The translations under genes and the position numbers were made by a program. This document shows positions 58,565-64,000 of a stretch of 64,000 bases of DNA, one piece after another (the stretch's first letter is position 1; each line of letters starts with the position of its first letter). Source of the stretch: DATLGB01 sp037724045. Its GTDB lineage: Bacteria > Actinomycetota > Thermoleophilia > Solirubrobacterales > Solirubrobacteraceae. The notes under the pieces were generated by a model, which searched no databases, was not told where the DNA came from, and saw nothing but the letters and a program-made list of their open reading frames with translations. The DNA lies in assembly GCA_037724045.1 (NCBI GenBank), contig JBBJOW010000003.1:49706-113705 (forward strand), read 5' to 3'.

Positions 58565-59156
58565 GGGTCGAACCGTCCGACTGGTAGTGGCGCATTAGGA
58601 GCTCGTCGGGGTCGACCCTCGCAAGGCGAAACTCGCCGGGAGCGCCAGCAGCAGACTCGGGAAGCGCCACTACTGCGCACGTCGTAAAGTTGGTCACGCC
58701 TGCGAACCGCACGCGGTAGAGACCGGGGGCATCTTTCCTTGAGGACGCCCCGGTGCTGCCGTTGATCAGGGTGCCATCGGCAGCGACCCGCGCGAAGTAC
58801 TTCGTGGCGGGAGCGCCATCCGTGCCGTTCGTGCCGTTCGTGCCGTTCGTGCCGTTCGTGCCAGCATTCCCCTTGGGGCCCTGCGGACCTTGAGGCCCCG
58901 CCGCACCAGGAGAGCCGGCCACTAGTTGACCAGGCCCGAAGTCTGTCGAGAGCAGCGAGCCGTCCTTGACCTTGCCGGTCGTCACGGCGTTGTTGCCGAG
59001 GTCGGAGTTCTTTACCGCGCCTTTCTTGATCTGCTTGCTGCCGACGCTGTTGGCCGGGAGTGTGATCGCGGCGTAGGACACGCCGCCGAGCGCGATGAAA
59101 AGCGCGAGATATCCCACGAACTGTTGCCGGACGTGTCGGCCGAAACTTCTGAACAT
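58527..59156 (-). CDS. Collagen-like repeat surface protein
   Basis: 209 aa. Near the N-terminus is a membrane helix (FVGYLALFIALGGVSYAAI), then a spacer (VGSKQIKKGAVKNSDLGNNA), a collagen-like Gly-x-y region (GSPGAAGPQGPQGPKGNAGT followed by (NGT)n) at about residues 85-115, and a C-terminal beta-domain with two Cys ending YPFNIAVFC. The (NGT)n part is encoded by a 9-bp tandem repeat (GTGCCGTTC on the plus strand, 58821-58860). ATG 59156 has AGGAGG 5 nt upstream. Such proteins are frequent in Solirubrobacterales-like genomes as I recall; here it is element cargo. Confidence 0.85.
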   Translation of the reverse strand: MFRSFGRHVRQQFVGYLALFIALGGVSYAAITLPANSVGSKQIKKGAVKNSDLGNNAVTTGKVKDGSLLSTDFGPGQLVAGSPGAAGPQGPQGPKGNAGTNGTNGTNGTNGTDGAPATKYFARVAADGTLINGSTGASSRKDAPGLYRVRFAGVTNFTTCAVVALPESAAGAPGEFRLARVDPDELLMRHYQSDGSTLTDYPFNIAVFC

Positions 59157-59209
59157 GCAGTCCTCCTGTCGAAGCGCGCCGCCTGTCGGGCCCGCAGATC
59201 GAACGAGAG

Positions 59210-59498
59210 TCAAACACCCCAACCTTGCAGCAACCTTGCACCGCGCCGGCTGAGGTTGCAGTCAGCGCAGGCCGCCCGCAGGTTGCGTGCCGCGTCGGTC
59301 CCCCCTTCGGCTAGCGGCATGATGTGGTCGACGTGCTGCGCTGGCTGCCCGCACAGCTGGCAGGTGTAGCAGGTCGCGGGCGAGGATGAGCACCCGGACT
59401 TTGCGCCAGGTGCGCGTGGACCCGTTGCGGATCGTGTGCGCCGGGCAGCGGGAGCCGATGGAGGGCACGCCGCAGACGAGGCAGGGCTTCAGAGCCAT
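59210..59498 (-). pseudogene. HNH endonuclease, one frameshift
   Basis: ATG 59498 starts MALKPCLVCGVPSIGSRCPA and HTIRNGSTRTWRKVRVLILA (Cys-x2-Cys knuckle), then after RD one base too many separates it from the continuation YTCQLCGQPAQHVDHIMPLA, EGGTDAARNLRAACADCNLS and an end at 59210. The HNH core (His-Val-Asp-His ... Asn ... Cys-x2-Cys) is complete if the frame is restored. HNH nucleases next to terminases take part in phage DNA packaging. Overlaps the terminase stop by 10 bp. A sequencing error cannot be excluded. Confidence 0.7.
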
Positions 59499-60125
59499 CC
59501 GACGAGCCGTGTCGGGGTGGGCGCGGGCTGCTCGGCGCGCTCCAGAGCCATCGCGAGGGCGACGACGGCGTCCATGTTGTCCCGCGGGGATGCCTTGTCG
59601 ATACGCCAGCCTCGGCGGGAGTGCCGGGCGATCGTGTGCGCGGCGTGGCTGGAGAGCTCCGGGTCGTCGGGAAGGGTGAGGCGGCGTTCAACGATCGCGG
59701 CATGCAGGCGCACGCTCGCCGGAACCATCCGTACGTCCGTCTGAGGAAAAGCGAGGACCGGGACGCGCTCGCGTTCGAGTTCCTGCGCGGCTTGACCGAA
59801 CCGCCACGGATCGAAGACGACTTCGCGGGGCGGTAGCGGCCGGCGAGATCGCGGACCTGCTCGACGCATTCGAGCACGCCGCCGTCGCCGTGGTAGATCG
59901 CGCAGCCGACGTGAAGATCGGCGTTGACCCAGACGACGGCCGACGCGCTGCGGTCGCCGCCGACATCGACGCCGACCCAGACCTGTTCGCCGTCCGTGAA
60001 GGTCGGCTCGCGGATGCATGCCTGCCACGCGCCGGCCGGCAGCCACGAGCCCTCCGAGAGGCCCCAGCGGCAGGCGTGGAACTGCGCGAACGCGAGGCTC
60101 GAACGATGGCTCGACGAGCACGCTC
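59489..60125 (-). pseudogene. Phage terminase large subunit, C-terminal part, frameshifted
   Basis: Coding-like sequence from about 60125 reads SSLAFAQFHACRWGLSEGSW, LPAGAWQACIREPTFTDGEQ and the nuclease motif VWVGVDVGGDRSASAVVWVN. After a one-base loss in a C4 run (~59826-59829) it continues REVVFDPWRFGQAAQELERE, VPVLAFPQTDVRMVPASVRL and HTIARHSRRGWRIDKASPRD to NMDAVVALAMALERA. This is the TerL nuclease domain. The ATPase half is absent, with nothing similar upstream to 60229, so the gene is both truncated and frameshifted. Confidence 0.75.
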
Positions 60126-60228
60126 AGCGGACGTTGGACAACAGGGCATGAGCGGCGTACCGTCGTGGTCCCACGAAACGGCCGGGCGGCGCGTGAACGC
60201 CCCCGGCCCGGCCCACGGAGACGAATCC

Positions 60229-61393
60229 ATGAGCACCCGCAAGGCTACCCCCGGCATCGACCCACGCCACCGCAAGACCTGCCCGGCGCCACGCGCAGAC
60301 GGCAGGTGCTGCACGCCGAGCTATCAGGCGCACGTCTTCGACTCTCGCAGCGGTAAGCGCATCCGTCGACACGTTTACCACGAAGACCGCCGCAAAGCTC
60401 TGGCGCGCCGATGCGGTGGCGGCGCTCCGCTCCGGCAAGCTCACTGAAGCGAAGCCGAAGACTTCGGTCCGCGAGGTCTGCGAGCGATGGCTCGGGGAAG
60501 CCCGCGGCGGCATCGTCCGCGCCCGCAACGGCAGTGAGTACAAGCCCGGCACCGTCGTCGCCTACGAGCAGGAACTGCGCCTGCGCGTCTACTCCGACCT
60601 CGGCACAGCGCCCTTCTACCGGCTGCGCCGCCGGCACGTCCAGGAGCACGTCGACAGGCTCGTCGCTCGCGGCTGTAGCCCGGCCACGATCGGCAAGACC
60701 ATCGCCGCGCTCGGCGTCGTCTACTCCCGTGCCATCCAGCTCGACGACCTCGACCTCAGCCCCACAACCGGCGTCCGTCTGCCCACCGTCCGCAACGGCC
60801 GGGAACGGTTCGCCACCCCCGCCGAGGCCGCGCTACTCCTCGCCGCCGTCCCCGAACGCGACCGCGGCATCTGGGCGACCGCCATGTACGCCGGCCTCAG
60901 ACGCGGGGAGATCGCCGCTCTGCGTTGGGCCGACGTCGACCTCAAGGCCGGCACCCTCGAAGTCACCCGCTCGTGGCACCCGCAGCACGGCTACGGCGAA
61001 ACCAAGAGCCGCAACCGTCGCCGAGTACCCATCATCGCCGAACTGCGCGAGCACCTGGCTGCCGCTCGCCTGCGACAAGGCCTCGGCGGCGAGCTGTGCT
61101 TCGCTGAGCCCGACGCTCGCCCGTTCCGTGCCGACACCTTCCAGCAGCGCGCCGACGACGCCTGGACAGCAGCCGGGCTCACCCGCCTGACGTTGCACGA
61201 CTGCCGCCACACCTTCGCCTCGCTCGCCATCGCCGCAGGCGTCAACGCCAAGGCGCTCAGCACCTACCTCGGACACTCCACCGTCGCCATCACCCTCGAC
61301 CGCTACGGCCACCTCATGCCCGGAAACGAAGCTGAAGCCGCCGGCCTCCTCGACGCCTACCTGCGCGACAGTTGCGCGACAGTCGGGGCCTGA
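60229..61393 (+). pseudogene. int: Tyrosine recombinase (integrase), one frameshift
   Basis: ATG 60229 reads MSTRKATPGIDPRHRKTCPA and YQAHVFDSRSGKRIRR; after a frame change near 60372 it continues TFTTKTAAKLWRADAVAALR and SGKLTEAKPKTSVREVCERW with the core-binding and catalytic domains. Catalytic residues are all present: GLRRGEIAALRW (Arg), LTLHDCRHTFASLAI (HxxR), LGHSTVAITLDRYGHL (His and Tyr). Starting at ATG/GTG 60416 would give a 325-aa protein lacking the arm-binding N-terminus, so residual activity is possible. It lies 84 bp from the right repeat, as expected. Confidence 0.8.
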
Positions 61394-61427
61394 AACCCAG
61401 CGGTCCCCAGCGGTCCGCCAGCGGTCC
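61363..61427 (+). repeat. Right arm-type-like motifs and CAGCGGTCC triplet
   Basis: GCGCGACAGT at 61363-61372 and 61374-61383 (the int 3' end, same orientation as the left pair), then CAGCGGTCC three times at 61398-61406, 61408-61416 and 61419-61427. Both groups lie between the recombinase stop and the right 18-bp repeat and are candidates for recombinase or accessory-protein binding. Confidence 0.55.
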
Positions 61428-61446
61428 AAACGGCTCTAGAGCGCGG

Positions 61447-61452
61447 TATCGT
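61447..61452 (+). promoter_or_regulatory. Putative -10 box (TATCGT) at the element's right end
   Basis: TATCGT, 10 nt before ATG 61463 of the first host gene beyond the element, and inside the element. It suggests that the inserted DNA supplies that gene's promoter and start codon. Confidence 0.45.
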
Positions 61453-61462
61453 GGCCCCACGC

Positions 61463-61792
61463 ATGGACGAACCGGCAATCAGCTCTTCTGACCGCGCGCA
61501 GCAGCTGCAGCAGCTCCTCGGCCTGACCGACGAGGAGCTGATCCGGACGCTCGATGCGAGCGCGCTCGAGCTGCTCGGCGGCGAGCTCGACCACCGGCCC
61601 GAGCTCGGGATCCTGCTCGACCTGCTGGCGGACGCCGAGGAGCGGGCCGGTGCGACGATGCTCAACCGCTGGGCGCGGGTGAAGGGGCTGCACGGCCGTC
61701 CGGTCGACCTGCTGACCGCGCGCGACTTCACGACCTTCGAGGAAGCGGTTGACGACCTCGCCGCCCATGGGTTTGTATTGCGGCTGAGATGA
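61463..61792 (+). CDS. Hypothetical protein with element-derived N-terminus
   Basis: 109 aa: MDEPAISSSDRAQQLQQLLG, LTDEELIRTLDASALELLGG, ELDHRPELGILLDLLADAEE, then NRWARVKGLHGRPVDLLTAR and a short end FVLRLR. The helical, antitoxin-like look of the LTDEEL...HRPELGILLDLL and RPVDLL sections vaguely recalls MbcA/Xre-type antitoxin C-termini, but I would not assert it. The first codons (to about codon 11) lie in or before the right 18-bp repeat and so come from the inserted element. Overlaps the ligase fragment by 4 bp. Confidence 0.6.
   Translation: MDEPAISSSDRAQQLQQLLGLTDEELIRTLDASALELLGGELDHRPELGILLDLLADAEERAGATMLNRWARVKGLHGRPVDLLTARDFTTFEEAVDDLAAHGFVLRLR
61477..61494 (+). repeat. attR-like 18-bp direct repeat
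   Basis: AATCAGCTCTTCTGACCG, the second copy of the 57144-57161 sequence. Here it encodes part of the N-terminus of the following hypothetical protein. Confidence 0.85.
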
Positions 61793-62463
61793 GCCTCACC
61801 ACGGAGATCCAGGACCTGCCCCAGCTGCGCTGCGCCACGCTGTGCGCCTCGTTCCAGCTGACCGCGCGCGAGCGTGCCGGCGCGGTCGCGCTGCGCACGC
61901 CCGACGACAGCGTGTCCATCACCTACGCGGAGTACGCCGACCGCGTCGAGCGCATCGCCGGCGGGCTCGCGAGCCTGGGCGTCGGCCGTGGGGACACCGT
62001 CGGGATCATGCTCGTCAACCGTCCCGAGTTCCATCTCGTCGACACGGCGGCGCTGCACCTCGGCGCGACGCCCTTCTCCGTCTACAACACCTGGACGCCC
62101 GAGCAGGTCGACTACCGCCAACGCCGGCAACCGCGTCGTCTTCACCCAGCGCGAATTCGCGCCGATGCTGGAAGGCCTGACCGAGCACCTGATCCTCGTC
62201 GAGGAGCTCGAGGCCTTCGAGGACCGCACACCCTCGGACTTCCACTTCGCCGACACCTGGCGGGCCGTCGAGGACACCGACGTCCTGACCCTCATCTACA
62301 CGAGCGGGACGACCGGTCCGCCGAAGGGCGTCCAGCTCACGCACCGCAACATGATGGCCGAGCTGCGCGGCTGCTCCACGGTGCTGCCCGCCACCCCCGG
62401 CGGCCGCGTCGTCTCGTTTCTTCCCACGTACGCCGCAGCGATCGAAGCGCTTTACGCGAGCTG
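61789..62463 (+). pseudogene. Acyl-CoA synthetase (AMP-binding), frameshift and internal deletion
   Basis: ATG 61789 starts MSLTTEIQDLPQLRCATLCA, with SVSITYAEYADRVERIAGGL and GVGRGDTVGIMLVNRPEFHL. Near 62118 the frame changes and continues NRVVFTQREFAPMLEGLTEH, with the ATP/AMP motif TLIYTSGTTGPPKGVQLTHR. After GGRVVSFLP the sequence jumps to a tail YAAAIEALYAS typical of the last residues of long-chain acyl-CoA ligases. So some 380 residues are deleted. It directly follows the hypothetical gene at the edge of the mobile element, probably lost as the region rearranged. Confidence 0.78.
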
Positions 62464-62467
62464 AGCC

Positions 62468-62755
62468 TCAGTTGCCGAGGCCGGCCTTCTCCTGCTCCTT
62501 CGGGCCCGGCCAGGTGCCGGTCAGGTAGTGGAAGCCGCGGGCGCCGTAGCGATCGACGGCCACGCGCGTGGTCTTGAAGACGACGCCCTGCATGGCCCCG
62601 GCGATCAGTGCCTTGCGAAACGAGACGTTCTGCGTGGTCGGCTTGGGCGGTTCGGCGTCGTCGAAGCGACCCCAGGCGACGTCGAAGAGCTTCTTCGACA
62701 AGAAGCCCGACAGGAGGCCGAAGAAAATGCCGAAGGGCTTGTAGAGCAGCGTCAT
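62468..62755 (-). CDS. DUF4235 domain membrane protein
   Basis: 95 aa matching the actinobacterial DUF4235 family: YKPFGIFFGLLSGFLSKKLF, DVAWGRFDDAEPPKPTTQNV, then a second hydrophobic helix RKALIAGAMQGVVFKTTRVA and a conserved VDRYGARGFHYLTGTWPG tail. Two membrane segments (about 5-22 and 47-64) with the PPKP loop between. Function unknown. It is convergent with the ligase fragment. Confidence 0.88.
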   Translation of the reverse strand: MTLLYKPFGIFFGLLSGFLSKKLFDVAWGRFDDAEPPKPTTQNVSFRKALIAGAMQGVVFKTTRVAVDRYGARGFHYLTGTWPGPKEQEKAGLGN

Positions 62756-62834
62756 GGCGAGAATCTACCCGGCGAGCCTGGCCCGGTGAACATCGAATCC
62801 GTCTGCGCTGCGGCCGATACTTGTCGCGGACGCG

Positions 62835-63533
62835 ATGCACGACCACGACGCCGACGACCTACTGAGACGGGCGCTGCTGGAGCCCGGGGCGTCGGCTGCG
62901 GTCGCGCTGCGGGTTGGGAACCTGCCGCTCTCGGATTCGGTCACGGTCGTCTTCCACGGCAGGCGCGACCTCACGAGCATCCAGACCTACGTCGCGCTCG
63001 GGCGCCACGGGACGGGCGCCGCGCTCTCCGCCGACGAGCTGCTGCGGGTTCCGTGCGACCTCGACCTCGGCGACGCGGAGGACCGCGAGGACGCCGAGCG
63101 CCTCTATGCCGAGCAGGCGTGTGCGATGCGTGACGCGCTCGCCGCCGCGGACACCGTGCTCGCGATCTGGAAGGAGCCGCTCGAAGACCTCGCCCAGGCG
63201 CACGTCGAGGTGGACACCCGGATCGCGCTCGGCCTCGACCTGCCGGCCCACCGCCTGCTGCCGACCGCACTGGTCGCCGCCGAGCGCCAGATGGTCGTCG
63301 CGCCCGTGTGCGAGGCGCGGACGCTCGCCGAGGGGCTGCCGCCGCTGGGCATCGCATGCATCCAGCAGGACGTCGCCCGCGTCTACCCGCTGCCCGACGA
63401 TCCGGAGACGTGCCTCGAGGACTTCCTCGGCCGCGCCGCCGACCACGCCCACCGAATGGCGGACGCGCTACAGCGCCAGGAGGCGTCCGTCGCGCGCTTC
63501 CTCGAGATCTCGGACTTCGACGAGACGCCGTAG
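62835..63533 (+). CDS. Hypothetical protein, 232 aa
   Basis: 232 aa of acidic, alpha/beta soluble sequence: MHDHDADDLLRRALLEPGAS, VRVGNLPLSDSVTVVFHGRR, EDREDAERLYAEQACAMRDA, VEVDTRIALGLDLPAHRLLP and RVYPLPDDPETCLEDFLGRA. No signal peptide, membrane helix or recognised motif. ATG 62835 is the first in-frame start. It is followed 11 bp later by a small membrane gene on the same strand, so the two are probably an operon. Confidence 0.6.
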   Translation: MHDHDADDLLRRALLEPGASAAVALRVGNLPLSDSVTVVFHGRRDLTSIQTYVALGRHGTGAALSADELLRVPCDLDLGDAEDREDAERLYAEQACAMRDALAAADTVLAIWKEPLEDLAQAHVEVDTRIALGLDLPAHRLLPTALVAAERQMVVAPVCEARTLAEGLPPLGIACIQQDVARVYPLPDDPETCLEDFLGRAADHAHRMADALQRQEASVARFLEISDFDETP

Positions 63534-63544
63534 CGTCTCGCCGC

Positions 63545-63997
63545 GTGCAGCGGCGTACGAAGATCACCGCCATCGTCTTCGGGGTGTTCGTCTTCCTCGG
63601 TATGTCCCTGCTGCTCGCCCGCTCCCTGGTGGGCACGGGGGACGAGCGGGCCCTGGTCGTCGACATCCTCGAAGCGCAGGCGAGCGGGGACGCCGAGGCG
63701 GTCCTCGCCGGGCTGCCGCGCTGCGCGCGCGACCCTGTGTGCTCGCAGGTGACCACGGAGCGCACCGAGCGGCTGGCACGCGACGGCGAAGTGGAGATCC
63801 TCAACTACGACCCGTCGACCCAGGCGGCGTTCACCGACCAGACGGGCTTCGCGCGCGTCGCGTGGCGCACCGAGAGCGTGCGCTTCCCCGTCGTGCAGTG
63901 CCTGGTCGTGCGCCGGCAGGGCCCGCTCACGGGTGGCGGTGTCGCACTGATCTCGATCTCGAACCCGATCGGGCTCGAGGCCGACTGCGCCCCCTGA
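63545..63997 (+). CDS. Single-pass membrane hypothetical protein
   Basis: 150 aa: a short basic start, one membrane helix (residues ~6-26, KITAIVFGVFVFLGMSLLLA), then an extracytoplasmic region with three cysteines (LPRCARDPVCSQ; VVQCLVVRRQG) and a final DCAP, suggesting disulfides. GTG 63545 is preceded by TAGCGT (63531-63536), 8 nt away and overlapping the upstream stop codon. The gene ends 3 bp before the window's end. Function unknown. Confidence 0.62.
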   Translation: MQRRTKITAIVFGVFVFLGMSLLLARSLVGTGDERALVVDILEAQASGDAEAVLAGLPRCARDPVCSQVTTERTERLARDGEVEILNYDPSTQAAFTDQTGFARVAWRTESVRFPVVQCLVVRRQGPLTGGGVALISISNPIGLEADCAP

Positions 63998-64000
63998 GCT

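Larger units (their letters stand above)
57144..61494 (+). mobile_element. Integrated element / prophage remnant in the prs 3' end
   Basis: The 18-bp repeat AATCAGCTCTTCTGACCG occurs at 57144-57161 (end of prs) and 61477-61494, in the same orientation. The 4.33 kb between contains a tyrosine recombinase (next to the right repeat), terminase and HNH genes on the opposite strand, a collagen-like gene and small genes. GCGCGACAGT pairs lie near both ends. All three phage hallmark genes carry a frameshift, so it is probably immobile now. Size includes a 100-N gap that may be artificial. Confidence 0.85.

Noticed and set aside
58821..58860. Short regular repeats that could suggest a CRISPR array
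   Set aside because: They are 9-bp in-frame tandem repeats encoding Asn-Gly-Thr of the collagen-like protein; no spacers and no cas genes.

Overview
The window is about 70% GC, gene-dense, and looks like a chromosome segment of a high-GC actinobacterium. The gene order (SRP RNA-dnaX-ybaB-recR, then lysC-asd; rsmI, metG-tatD-rsmA-ispE; glmU-prs), the CdaR/PucR, LCP, DUF1707 and RskA-like proteins, GTG/TTG starts and a ~273-nt SRP RNA fit Actinobacteria. A deep lineage such as Solirubrobacterales (Thermoleophilia) is my inference, not a demonstrated assignment. One 100-N scaffold gap lies at 58410-58509.

Layout. 1-4 kb is accessory and partly decayed: a frameshifted gene running off the left edge, a C-terminal fragment, a SEC-C protein and two small genes. 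From 4 kb come tRNA-Val, an SDR, a P1-type peptidase, SRP RNA, dnaX-ybaB-recR, then an inserted block (amidohydrolase and ThDP-enzyme fragments, an ECF sigma/anti-sigma pair, DoxX, a GH3 lipoprotein), then lysC and asd. 15-22 kb carries a LuxR regulator, a LiaF-like protein, an RsbW-type kinase and a succinate:quinone reductase operon whose third subunit is HdrB-like. 22-31 kb holds an M50 protease, icd-mdh, P450, an HTH/SRPBCC/SDR group, an MBL hydrolase and an EAL protein. 31-45 kb holds hsp20-lon, an M23 peptidase and TetR, LmeA-like, a dead DUF559 nuclease, an LPLTG protein, glyS, FmdB, two acyl-CoA dehydrogenases, LCP, ROK kinase and rsmI. 45-57 kb holds M23, metG-tatD-rsmA-ispE-PAP2, a CdaR regulator, a nucleoside phosphorylase, an S55 peptidase, tRNA-Gln, glmU and prs.

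57.1-61.5 kb is a 4.35-kb integrated element (prophage remnant). It is bounded by an 18-bp direct repeat whose left copy is the 3' end of prs. It carries a tyrosine recombinase, HNH nuclease and terminase (each broken by one frameshift), a collagen-like surface protein and small genes. Paired GCGCGACAGT motifs sit near both ends. After it come the host gene it interrupted, an internally deleted acyl-CoA ligase, a DUF4235 protein and two unknown genes.

Window-scale signals. (1) Four ~165-181-bp palindromic elements with CTAGATGnnTTGnTTCC-like termini sit at gene borders and sometimes supply a stop codon or a -10 box. (2) Most first genes of transcription units have a TANNNT hexamer 6-12 nt before the start codon and no Shine-Dalgarno sequence, pointing to widespread leaderless transcription; three divergent pairs share the central TA of fused -10 boxes. 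(3) Two genes appear to start at CTG with an identical GAGG-7nt-CTG layout. (4) Gene fragments with frameshifts or deletions are confined to accessory positions while the core genes are intact.
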